A stretch of DNA of 64,000 bases from Solen grandis (taxonomy: Eukaryota > Mollusca > Bivalvia > Adapedonta > Solenidae): positions 44,149,880 through 44,213,879 of the forward strand of contig CM037792.1 in assembly GCA_021229015.1 (NCBI GenBank), in the 5' to 3' direction. Below the pieces are notes generated by a model. That model ran no database searches, had not been told where the DNA came from, and worked only from the letters and a program-made list of their open reading frames with translations. Every line of letters begins with the position of its first letter. Positions within the stretch are counted from its first letter, which is position 1. Below, in pieces: positions 12,001-22,400 of the stretch. The position numbers were made by a program, and so were the translations under genes.

Positions 12001-14985
12001 GTCCAAGGGGAGAGATGCAAAATAAATGATTTCAATAGAGATGGTCTCCTTTGTGGAGTAAGTAAGCCAAATATCAAGCCTTTATGAGTAATGCTCTGGA
12101 AAAAAATATCATGAAATGTATTTTTCTTTCGTGTTTCTTTCAGTGTATGGGTTGGAGCTGGTACTTAGCTAACGACATGCAATTCTATGTCATCAGTCCT
12201 CTATTGCTGGTACCCCTTTACTAGTAAGTACATGTGTTGCAATTCAAAACGATTATTAGGTTTTCGCCTCTGCAGGGCGAAAACCTATTGTTCTTCTTCT
12301 GTTGATTTTTTTTTTTTTTTTTTTTTATTATTTTTCCAATTCCACCCATTTTTGTGTCCAGCCTAGCGGCCAGATGAAAAAAGCTACAGCTATGAAATTT
12401 TGGGCATGGAGTCATCTTTATCTGAACATGTGCCTAAATGGTCAAACTTTTCACTTTTGTTTCTGATTTATCCACTAGGGGGCGCAATGCATGTAATCAC
12501 TGTTTTGCTAATAACTCAAAAATTTGAAACCTGATTTAGATGCGGTTTTTTACATAATGTTCCTTGTTGACAGCCCAATCAAATATGATGGAAATCTCAT
12601 CATCGAGTACGGGAAAAAAATTGTTCTAGGAGAGGTTGAATGTTCGAACCTTGGAAAAAAGTGAAATAATGAGGGTAGGTCTACGAAAAACCTTCCCACT
12701 TTTGTTAGAGATCAGATAGAAGAATTCTGTTTGCTGCATACGATTTGCAAGACATATACGCACAAAATATATGGGGTGGCGAATTAAGGAAATGCGTGGT
12801 TTGTCCTCTAGAAAAGGTCAAACTTCACTAAATTTTAGGAAAAATTAAAATTTCAAAAACATGTTTTTGTCGCTCCTGACTTTATTTTCTGTTCATTCTT
12901 CATGATATATTCACACGATATGTATTGTTATGTTTGAAAGGGCCTCACAATAAAAAAATTAAAAGAAATTTGAAAATGTCAAGGTCATATTACGATTATT
13001 GTGTTTTTATTTGGCCACAAATAGCTCCAAAACTAAAAATATTTCATTGAGAGTATATGAACAAAAGTTTTAGTTCTTAAAGAGCTCTTTCCAGTGATGT
13101 TTAGTATTTGAAGATCGGACTTGATTTGGTCATTATACGGCAGTCCAAAGTTTGATCCTTTTTTGGAATAATTGTAAATCAGGTTTTATGCTTCAAATTC
13201 TGATACATAAGATTAAAAAGTTTGACTTGTGCGACTAGTATACTTGATTGAACTATTTGCTGCTTTGCTAGGTACCAAACAGTAACATTTTAATCAACTT
13301 TCTTTCTCATTTTGCCGCTAGGGGGCGCTTTTCTTGAAATCATTCTTTTGCTTATAACTCAAAAAGTTGAAGCCTGATCCAAATGCGGTTAATTGAATTA
13401 TGTTCCTTGTTGATAGCCTAATAAAATATGATAGTTTCTAGGTATGAGTGGCTGAAACTTTTTGAGCTAGTAACGGAAGGTTGAAAGTTCGAATCTCGTA
13501 AAAAAAACTACAAATGAGGGTAGGTCTACGAAAAACCTATCTATTTTTGTTAGACATCAGATAGAAGAATTTTGTTTGCTGCAAATGATTTGCAAGACAT
13601 ATACGCACAAAATATTTGGGGTGGCGAATTTAATAAATGCATGGTTTGTCCTCTAGAAAAAGGTCAAACTTCACTAAATTTTAGGAAAAATTAAAATTTC
13701 AAAAACATGTTTTTTTGTCGCTCCTGACTTTATTTTCTGTTCATTCTTCATGAAATTTTCACAAGTTATGTATTGTTATGTTTGAAAGGGCCTCACAATT
13801 AAAAAGTTAAAAAACATGGAAAAGGTCAAGGTCATATTACGCTAATTGTGTTTTTATTCGGCCCCAAAGTGCTCCAAATCTAAAAATATTTCATTGAGAG
13901 TATATGAACAAAAGTTTTAGTTCTAAATAGTTCTTTCGTATAATGTTTAGTTTTTGAAGATCGGACTTGATCTTTTCATTTTACGGCAATCCAAAGTTTG
14001 ATCCTTTTTTGGAATAATTGTTATTCAGTTTTTATGCTTAAAATTGTGATATATAAGAAAAAGAATGTTCGATTAGTGCGACTTATATACTTGTTTGAAC
14101 TATTTGCTGCATTTCTAGGTACCTAATTGTAAAATTTTTATCATTTTTTTCTCATTTTGCCGCTAGAGGGCGCTTTGCTTAAAATCACTCTTTTGCCTAT
14201 AACTCAAAACGTTAAAGTCTAATTGAAATGCAGTTTTCAGCATTTTGTTCCTTGTTGACAGCACAACAAAATGTGATGTGATGTGATGATAGGGTATGGG
14301 GAAATATTTGCGCTAGAGGAGTTTGAATGTTCTAACATTCCAAAAAAAAAAAAAAAAAACTGTGCAAATGAGAGTAGGTCTTCAAAAAACCTTTTTGTTC
14401 TGTTTCATATTAAAAATTGTGGCTGAGTTGAAATAAAGTGTTCAAGTTGATTAGGTTAAAAGCGAAAACCAAGATACCGCTTGCGGTTCTAGTTTACCTT
14501 GTTCTGCAACAAAAATAGACAAGGGGATCCGAATGGCGTAATACATGACATTACACTCAAAACAATACATATTTTAATTGTCTTACACTGGTATTTAAAC
14601 GATTTAGAAGCTTCTTATTTCTTCCCTCGACGACTTCAGGACTGGACCAGTTCTTGGCGCCTAGGAGTTATGATAAATGATGGGATGAAACTAATTATCG
14701 CATTAACACACGACGTCGGTATTATCAGTTGCTATGGTACAGGGATACTAAGCTACTTTTTATTCCATTGGCGGTTCGTTAATGTTTTATAACGTCATGT
14801 TTTTTTCCCTTCATTATTATGCATTTGTATACTGGATAGGATTATAGTGACGATAAACATACACAGCGTTGTTTGTTTACCTGTAGTTCCCGTGTGTGGG
14901 GTGGCTTATCATGCTTCGTGTTTATCCTGACCAATCTCATTTGTACTGGGGTCATCTCTAAACATTATGAACTGACAAACGGCGG
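1645..14985 (+). CDS. NRF-domain / acyltransferase-3 family membrane protein (nose resistant to fluoxetine protein 6-like), 11 exons, both ends missing
   Basis: Exons read from AG/GT sites: 1645-1808, 2226-2304, 2658-2757, 3526-3635, 3920-4085, 4617-4784, 5229-5325, 7228-7326, 8333-8498, 12144-12223, 14887-14985. The first two exons encode an NRF domain (GLLEGNFRWLGSFDEC, then GMCVPDSC). Exon 4 is a transmembrane helix, exon 5 a hydrophilic loop, and exons 6-11 enter the acyltransferase-3 fold (HGIRFLSMTWVILGH, then FQAISNATVSVDTFF joined to SGLLVAYL across intron 7). Family members are multi-pass membrane proteins thought to transfer acyl groups; the substrate here is unknown. All junctions keep phase except exon 3 to 4 (2757/3526), which is one base off with the simplest sites: a sequence error, a missed micro-exon or decay. 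The start codon and last exons are not seen; the gap at 15598 may have swallowed the 3' end. Confidence 0.88.
5535..6620 (-). repeat. dispersed repeat, inverted relative to 34365-34830
   Basis: Two blocks (about 5535-5690 and 6370-6620) match, in reverse complement, two adjacent blocks at 34680-34830 and 34365-34600. Shared words include GGTGGCGATCGG and the run around ATTCTCT...TATCGC before the TAGGCC end. It is probably an unclassified mobile element; the copy here carries about 600 bp more in the middle. It lies in intron 7 of the acyltransferase gene. Confidence 0.6.
7770..7880 (+). mobile_element. tRNA-headed SINE-like fragment
   Basis: The B-box-like GGTTCAAGTCC follows an A-box-like stretch about 40 bases upstream. 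The arms do not fold into a clean cloverleaf, so this is a degraded SINE head, not a tRNA gene. It is intronic. Confidence 0.4.
8550..11683. mobile_element. 3.1 kb fold-back DNA element with long palindrome-rich inverted termini
   Basis: The ends are TACGGTGGCACTG and its exact reverse complement. They are flanked by CTTCTT at 8544-8549 and 11684-11689, a likely 6-bp target duplication. Each terminal arm (about 8550-9000 and 11130-11683) continues with an array of palindromes of the form CCCGAGTTAA-T(n)-TTAACTCGGG (about six on the left, eight on the right), then AAGTCGTGCGCACGACTT and a second GTGGCCAC palindrome. The interior contains an (AT)n tract near 9010-9090 and a known-looking GCTTCCCGAAGGGGGAGC repeat at about 10120, but no transposase. 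It is a non-autonomous, fold-back type element, sitting in an intron of the acyltransferase gene. Another copy starts at 63950. Confidence 0.85.
12253..14495. repeat. modular interspersed repeat, about 2.5 copies of an 845-bp module
   Basis: It opens with the palindrome-like GGTTTTCGCCTCTGCAGGGC and closes near GCGAAAACC. Blocks starting with the CGCTAGGGGGCGC-type word recur at about 12472, 13314 and 14159. Each is followed by the same order of sub-blocks (ATAACTCAAAA, TGTTCCTTGTTGA, and in the full modules GGTAGGTCTACGAAAAACCT, TGGGGTGGCGAATT and ATATTTCATTGAGAG). No long open frame is present. It is likely a non-autonomous transposon that expanded by internal tandem duplication inside an intron. 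Confidence 0.75.
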
Positions 14986-15056
14986 GTGAGTGTATCTATC
15001 AATCTATTATCTGTCAAAAACTAGTCAGTCAATTCACATTATTTGTCGTCATAAAG

Positions 15057-15137
15057 TATATCTACGTGTGTATGTATATCTACGTGTGTATGTATATCTA
15101 CGTGTATATGTATATCTACGTGTGTATGTATATCTCA
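15057..15137. repeat. 18-bp tandem repeat
   Basis: The unit GTATATCTACGTGTGTAT occurs about 4.5 times in tandem. It creates an artefactual repetitive open frame. Confidence 0.85.
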
Positions 15138-15292
15138 GCCTCTCTGCAGTTCTGTCATCACCTGAGTCTCTGTTTCCCTGTCGATCGGTCTGTAATTCAC
15201 GTCATTCGGATGATGAGGATGGCACTACGTACACTTCTGAACTGAAATAGTGATATTGGTAATCTAATAACGGGTATATTAATGTTATTTAA

Positions 15293-15597
15293 CAACAAAA
15301 ACAACAACCACCAATACTACCATAACCACCACTAAAACAACCACTATCACAACCACTATCACAACCACCAATACTACCATAACCACCACTAAAACAACCA
15401 CTAAAACAACCACTATCACAACCACCAATACTACCATAACCACCACTAAAACAACCACTAAAACAACCACCAATACTACCATAACCACCACTAAAATAAC
15501 CACTAAAACAACCACTATCACAACCCCACCACCACCACTAAAACAACCACTATCACAACCACCAATACTACCATAACCACTGCCACCACCACTACTA
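15293..15597. repeat. ACC-rich minisatellite running into an assembly gap
   Basis: Units built from ACCACCACTAAAACAACCACT and ACCACCAATACTACCATA alternate up to the N run. The array probably caused the assembly break, so its true length is unknown. Confidence 0.9.
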
Positions 15598-15697
15598 NNN
15601 NNNNNNNNNNNNNNNNNNNNNNNNNNNNNNNNNNNNNNNNNNNNNNNNNNNNNNNNNNNNNNNNNNNNNNNNNNNNNNNNNNNNNNNNNNNNNNNNN
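15598..15697. other. assembly gap, 100 N
   Basis: Exactly 100 unknown bases, a conventional gap of unspecified size. The remaining exons of the acyltransferase gene may lie here. Confidence 0.99.
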
Positions 15698-16700
15698 CAC
15701 TCCAAAGAAACGGTTAAGGAGATCTACTCGGGAAAGAAGACCGCCCGACAGACTGACATATGGGACTTTCATGATAGGGAAATGAGATCCAGTAATTCTA
15801 ATCTACAAAAGCTTGTGGATACTCATCTGGAAAGTGCAAAGATGACCTCAAATCTCCTGAAAATGTTCATTAAATATTAATTGTATATTATCATTTTTAG
15901 CAGTTATTTTATTTATAATATTTCTAATATTTGTTGCAGATTTCAGTGAACATTTGCATGCATGTCAATGATGCCAACATTATAAGCATTATTTTCTCTG
16001 TAGGTTAGAGCAAAATTGTTAACCTATAGTGAAAATTCATTTTTTAATGAGTTTCTTTTTTTTGTTTTTCTGTATTTGGGTCTTGTTTTAGTCTGAGGAT
16101 GCAGATAATCCTTAGGGTTGCTGAGATTGTAGTATTTGATTCAAAGATGTAGTGTGCAATGGGTTTTTTTGGTTTGGTTAGAAGTTTATCCGGCCTTTCA
16201 GTCGGGACGACATTTTAGTTGAGGGGGAGAATGTAACTAGGGTATTATTTGCCTTATTTTGCATTTCCGGTAATTAATGGTCCTTTTTGCTAGTTTTCTG
16301 TATATTTTTGTTAGTTCACTGTTTAATAGTCCTATTCCTGTAAATCAGTAGGTAGACCCGTCTAAAGTTTACGTCACAGGTGCTGTCAATTTCAAATTGG
16401 TCAGTTACACGCAGGGCAGTAAACTGTCCACTTCGTTTTCATCAGTTGCTCAGTATTTAACTTTGGTGACACATTGTACCTTCAGTTGGTAAGTGGTCTC
16501 GCTGTTGTATTTCGTATTTATCCTGTTCATTATTGGTAATTTATCGCTGAAGTGAGACTGACGTGACTTACTGAAATAACGACTGACATTGCTAATATTC
16601 TCACCGTGTTTTTAACTATCATGCTAATGTTACTGTTTCCACAGCACCTTGAGGTTTGAAGTGAGGTTGCGAGAGAGTAGCAGCATTGCCAAGACAAGCA
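15698..16700 (+). mobile_element. possible 3' end of an LTR retrotransposon
   Basis: After the gap an open frame runs for about 60 codons to a stop at 15878-15880, with no family I recognise. About 350 bases later the purine tract GAGGGGGAGAA at 16221-16231 is followed at once by TGTAACTAGGG. This is the arrangement of a polypurine tract joined to an LTR that begins with TG in Ty3/gypsy-like elements. The LTR's far end and target duplication were not identified, so this is tentative. Confidence 0.35.
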
Positions 16701-17947
16701 CATTGTCTGTAAGTATATGTATTGTATTGAAACAAATTGTTAAGCTGTGTTATTATGTTCAGCAGTGCAGTACAGGCCTTCAGTATGGTACTGTTGCTTA
16801 GTCATATTTACTTATATATCCTCTGGAGTGTAAAACTGTAAATACTTGCAGAATGTGGTATTTTATCTTATAAGTACCGGTATGCTACACAGGAACCTGC
16901 CTATGTTTAAGGGATGGTAATGATATTATCACTTCTATCATCCTATGTATGTTTCAGGGCGAAGCGTACCAGTTGGCATGTTGTACTTGCATCTCTGACA
17001 TGTAGATACATTATTAAATGAATGAAGGAGAACTGACTTCCCTCTCTTTTACACCAACCCCTGGTTAGGGAAGTTACAGTAGTTATACTGACATAATAAA
17101 TTAAACATACATTTCCATTACACACTTTTTAACAGTTTAACATTAAAATTATTAAAAAAAAAAATGTGTGTTCAAAATAATGAATATTCTGTCAAAATGT
17201 TTTATAATTATTTTTTTTTCATTTCCTGGGGAAAGGGCCCTTAGGATGGGGGGAAGGGGGGTGCGTCACTTACAAGACTTTGGGTTTCCTTTCTTTAAGT
17301 AGCAAAAATAATTACTTTATTTGGGCCCTTTATTTGAAAACATAGCAACTGAACACATCTCCATTTGCACAGTTCGTTCACAACAAAGCTCTAAGGTAAT
17401 GTACATCAATGATCTCAGTATATCCCATATAAAAACAAATAATGTTGATAATTATTTTTACTTTTTGGGGAATTTTTGCCTGCTACTGCCCAGTACTGGG
17501 GGGAAATATATATACTTTAGAGGGTGGGGAATGGAAACCAACTTTGGCCCCAAATTAGCCATAAAAAAACATTGCCTGCAAACTTTACAGTAAAAACCAT
17601 CGCTTAAATTGTCAGTAATGACGTATTTGATACAGACATCGACCTTGAATATACCCCAAAACTTACAGCTGCTATGCTTGTAATTCAATTTCAACGTTTC
17701 TTCTCCAACACAATAAACTGACGCAATTTCTTGGATAGCAAGGATTCGATTGTTCACTATAATAACTATTGTGTAGTTACAGACAAGGTATAGGTGATCA
17801 AACTTTTAGTTCACATATATAAGTAGTCATTACATTTCAGGTCATATGAAGCGTATTTTTGTACTAGATCTAGTTTTAAATGTGGAAGCAGAAATAACAC
17901 CTGTATCAAAAATCGTTTGTTTATGGTCACAATAAAAAATCGAACCT
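16700..17947. other. no gene seen; AT-rich spacer left of the Polinton
   Basis: Short frames here lack recognisable domains and contain homopolymers and a G-rich stretch (17225-17265). Nothing coding can be supported. Confidence 0.6.
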
Positions 17948-17953
17948 TTCCTG
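17948..17953. other. left target-site duplication (TTCCTG)
   Basis: TTCCTG directly precedes the first base of the left terminal repeat and is repeated exactly at 32564-32569 after the right repeat. Six bases is the expected duplication size for Polinton integration. Confidence 0.95.
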
Positions 17954-18271
17954 AGTAGTATAGGTATTGAGCGTCCCTGGCTCACCCCCCCCCCCCCCCC
18001 CCCCCCCCCACTCCTCCAAAGCCAGGGACGCTCAATACCTATACTACTAATTAGTTAAAAAAATAAAAAAAATCACACTAATGTAAACTTTAAAATAACA
18101 CATGTGTAAATTTTTAAAAAAAAACAACAATTAAAAATTTGTGTTTTTTCCTAAAACCCCTTTTTTACATTTATATAAAAATCCTCACTCTGAATATGGA
18201 GGAGGGTTTTCTAACGTATTATAAAAATTCAATATTATACAGTTTTTATATTTTTGGATATTATCTCCATT
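17954..18271 (+). repeat. left terminal inverted repeat of the Polinton
   Basis: It is 318 bp, matching 32263-32563 in reverse complement. The only differences I find are one A/C substitution near 18069 and the length of one poly-C run (25 here, 8 at the right end). The integrase stop codon begins at its inner edge. The outer 95 bp form a palindrome: arms 17954-17982 and 18020-18048 are perfect 29-bp complements around the C-rich loop. Confidence 0.97.
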
Positions 18272-19168
18272 TAGAACTCAGTTATCTGTAATTCTTGTTC
18301 ATAAAAACTACCTGTAATGTCTTCACCTTTTAAATCTTTTATTTTATAAGTAACAGGATTTGTATTTAAAACTTGTTCAATTACAAATATTTCTCTAGTC
18401 CAACGAGTAGTATAACCCTTTTCAAATTTACCTTTCTTTTTTGTTATTCTTACTCTATCTCCAACTTTGAATTTAGGTTTCTTAATTTTCTTTTCTTCTT
18501 CTGGATATAAATTTTCATACACTGTTAATGTATTTTCTGATTTACTTGCTTCAACAGGTGTCATTTTAATTGAAGAATGAATTGTATTATTATAATCTTT
18601 AACTAATTGATCTAATACATCATAATATTTAGTAGTTTCATGAGCAGTAAAATATTTAAACATATGTTGTTTCATAGTTCCTATCCAACGTTCTACTACA
18701 CTAGATTTTTCTTCATTCTCAGTTGAATATAATTTTATGTTATTATCTTTTAACAATTCTTTTACTTGTCGATTATAAAATTCAGATCCTTTATCTGACC
18801 AAATAAAAATTGGTTTTCTTTCTTCAAATAATGTTTTAAATGCTTCACTTACTGTTACTCCTGTTTTATTTTTTAAAGGAATTAACCAACCATATTTACT
18901 AAAAACATCTATAACAAAAATTTAAATCAACAGCCCATATTTTATCTATTGAATCAACAAAAACACGTCTTTTAGGAAATTTCTTTATAACTCTATGATG
19001 CAATTCATCAGCTAATTTATTTGTTCCTATAAATCTATTTTTCTTAGATCCACACTCAGAACATTTACCTTTTAACATTTGTCTATTATTGGTTGTTGTT
19101 ACTTGTTCTACTGAATTATTTTCAGTATTCTTTTTACAACGTAAACAATATATTTTTGGGTGATCCAT
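18271..19168 (-). pseudogene. int: Polinton integrase (rve/DDE) with N-terminal zinc ribbon, frameshifted
   Basis: This enzyme would insert the element into host DNA. The N-terminus (from the ATG at 19166-19168) has two CxxC pairs (YCLRCKK, GKCSECG) forming a DUF5679-like zinc ribbon, then the start of the integrase core with IDKIWAVDL holding the first catalytic Asp. A frameshift and an apparent loss of about 15-20 residues lie near 18905-18925. The frame then resumes with FSKYGW, the second Asp in SDKGSEFYN and the Glu in SSVVERW. The C-terminus (18290-18480) is the SH3/chromodomain-like tail (FKVGDRVRI, GSFYEQELQ). It is divergent from the gene starting at 19174, with only 5 bp between the two start codons. 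As written it cannot be translated whole. Confidence 0.93.
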
Positions 19169-19173
19169 TTTTA

Positions 19174-19413
19174 ATGATAAAAAAAATGGTGGAAGGAAAA
19201 ATCTGTAAAAAATGTGGTGAATATAAAACATATAATAATTATTACAAAGAATCTAAAGCCCCTGATAGGTTAAAAGCAAAATGCAAAAAATGTTTATACT
19301 TTGTTAAAAGAGATCATCGAGAAAGAAACAAAGAAAAATATAAACAATCTTATCAAGAGTTTATGGAAAGAAATCCAGATTATCAAAGTAATTATTATTT
19401 TAGAAATAAATAA
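19174..19413 (+). CDS. small zinc-ribbon protein, basic, Polinton-encoded
   Basis: This is an 80-residue protein if it starts at 19174, or 76 from the in-frame ATG at 19186. The N-terminal half has two CxxC pairs (ICKKCGEY and AKCKKC, about 19 residues apart) that should bind one zinc. The rest is a charged helix rich in Lys, Glu, Arg and Tyr, ending in repeated N-x-x-Y motifs. Such small zinc proteins resemble the zinc-binding part of HNH-type or nucleic-acid-binding proteins of large DNA viruses, but no HNH catalytic motif is visible. It lies head-to-head with the integrase and ends 9 bp before the polymerase start, which suggests shared early transcription. Confidence 0.7.
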   Translation: MIKKMVEGKICKKCGEYKTYNNYYKESKAPDRLKAKCKKCLYFVKRDHRERNKEKYKQSYQEFMERNPDYQSNYYFRNK

Positions 19414-19422
19414 TAATTAAAA

Positions 19423-22400
19423 ATGTATTCTATAAAAATGGTCGATAAAAAATCCAAATCATTTAAAGATCTTATTACTGAAACTAATATTAATAAAAAT
19501 ATATAAACTTATTAAAAGATAAAATAGTTATTAATCATTTTCCTTTGAAAATAAAAATAATAATAACAAGTGAATTTTTAACCCCTTTAGCTCTTGATAT
19601 AATAGAAAGTCATTACTCTCATCCTGTTCAAGTTATTCAAACACAAAATAATATGTCTACATTCTATAATAGTTTGATAGATAAATTTGAAGCTTGGGTA
19701 GATAAATTTCAAGAAAGAGGATCTGGTTTTGTTTTTAGAAATATTAAAAGTGTAGAAGTAAAACAATATAAATATGATTATCAGAAAGCTTCATCTTATA
19801 TACCTCTTCAATTTAAATCAAATAATATTATTAATGTTAAAAATAAAAATGATAATAAATGTTTTCTCTGGGCAATACTATCAAAGTTATTCCCTGCAGA
19901 TGATAACAAAGAAAGAGTGACAAAATATAAACCATATGAAAATAAACTTAATATGAATGGGATTGAATATCCTTATCTAAAAAAAAGCATTAAAAGATCA
20001 ATCTAATAAACAATCTTTATATCCAGTTTATGTTTCACAGCTGGAAAATGTTTCAAACAATGAAAGTGAAAATGTAGTTGATCTCTTATACATTGAAAGT
20101 AATGAAAATAATGTTTCACAGCTGGAACAAAGTTCCATTACTCATTATTGTTTAATTAAAAATTTAGATAGTTTTAGATATGATAAGAATAATCATAAAT
20201 CATTTACATGTAGAAATTGTTTACAAGGATTTCAAAGAGAAATAACATAAAAAAATATTTAAAAATATTGAAATGCCTGAAATAGGAAAAAATATTCTTA
20301 AATTTAAAAATTATAATTTTAAAAATAAATTACCATTTGTTATATATTGTGATTTTGAATCAAATAATATTCCATTATCTACTACTCAACCAAATCCTAA
20401 TGAATCTTATATAAATAAAATATTTAAACAAGAAGTAAATAGTTATGGAATATATGTTAAATCTGATTATCCAAATATATTTAAATCACAATACTTTTCT
20501 TATGTTGGAAAATAGAAAAAAATGTAGAAAAAGTAATAAAGATATTTAAAGAAATAAACTATAAGATCTACCTTAATGAACAGAAAAAACCAATACTAAG
20601 TAGGGAGGAAGAAGACGAATTTCAAGAAGCAACTGAATGTTATATTGGAAAAATTGAAACATTATGTCAATCATGTAATACTAAAGAAGGTAAAGTAACA
20701 AAATTAATACCTGTATTCTTTCATAATGGTTCTAATTATGATTTCCACTTTTTAATTGAAGAACTTATGAAATATGAAGATAAGTATAACAAAGTTAAAC
20801 CATTATCAAAAACATCTGAAGAATATATATCAATTGATTATGGGTCATATTATAAAAAATTAAGATTTTTAGATTCTTATAGATTCTTTTTAAAAGGACT
20901 ATCTAATGTTGCTAAATCATTAAAAGAATTTCCTATTTTAGAAAGTTCCATTAATGACACTAAGTTTTTAAAACAAAAAGGGTTTTACCCATATGAATAT
21001 ATTGACTCTATTGAAAGATTAAAAAAAAATAAGAAGGAATATCTGAAGATGATTATGCATATGCAAAAAAGGTTTGGGAATATCATAATTGTAAAACTTT
21101 ACAGGATTATCATGAATTATATTTAAAGACTGATGTTCTTATTTTAGCAGATGCCTTTGAACAATTTAGAAATTTCTTCTTAGAAAAACATGAAATAGAT
21201 CCTGCTTATTGTTTTTCTGCTCCTGGATTAACCTGGCAATGTGGACTAAAATATACTGGAGTAGAGTTAGAACTTTTAACTGATTATGATATGTTATTAA
21301 TGTTTGAAAAAGGAATTAGAGGTGGGTTCTCTGGGGTATTAGGTCCTAGACATGTAAAGGCTTATAATAAATATACTCCTAATTATGATGAAGATTTTAG
21401 AATTATAGATGAATATGAAAAAAGAGAAATGTTAGAAATAATTAAAAATGGTGGAGATTTAAATAAATTCTTAGAAGAAAAATATTTATTATATTTAGAT
21501 GCGAATAATCTTTATGGATGGGCAATGTCTCAACCTCTTCCAACCAAAGATTTTAAATGGGAAAAAGATCTAAACTATTACAAAAATATTCCAGAAGGCA
21601 ATGGGTGTATAGTAGAATGTGATTTAGAGTATACAGAAGAGTGTAAAAAGAAAACAATTAAATATCCTTTAGCACCTGAAAAGATGAAAATAAATAAAGA
21701 ATCAGATTGGTTAAAAAAATATATTGATTTTAACACTGAACAAAGAACTAAATCAACATCTGACTTTGAAAAGGATCTTTGGAAATTAATGAATAATAGT
21801 TTCTATGGAAAGATTTAAAATTAAAAGATTAAAAAAAATTCTTCTGTTATATTTAATAAACCTATTTATTTAGGACAAGCAATTTTAGATTATTCAAAAA
21901 TAAAAATAATTTATTTAGTTAAGTAAAAACAAAATATATATTGATAAGATAGAAGATATTACTGATGAATATGAATATTCAAATGGTAAATTTTATTGTA
22001 AACTAAGTAATTTAGAAGTTTGGACAAGTAAAGGATTTGCTAAAATAAAAACTGTAATTAAACATGAAACAGAAAAAGAAATGTTTAGAGTTGTTACACC
22101 AGTAGGATTTGTTGATGTAACAGAAGATCATTCTTTAATAAAAGATGATAATGAAATTATTAAACCTAAAGATTTAACACTAAATACAAATCTTTTATTT
22201 AACGATAATTATAAAGAAACATTAAATCCACCATTAAAAGAAGATTTTTTAAAATTAGAACCAACAACTCTAGAAGAGAAAAAAGCTTTTATAGAAGGAT
22301 TCTTTTTAGCAGATGGATCTAGTGGAATTTATCCAAAAAATAAATATTGTTGGTGTTTAAATAATCAAGACTTAAATCTTTTAAATAAATGTTTAGAATG

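Noticed and set aside
15285..15521. Val-rich open frame on the - strand
   Set aside because: It is a translation of the ACC-rich minisatellite beside the gap.
17321..17757. Overlapping 90- and 99-residue frames
   Set aside because: No motif, repeat-like composition and no splice context, so coding could not be supported.
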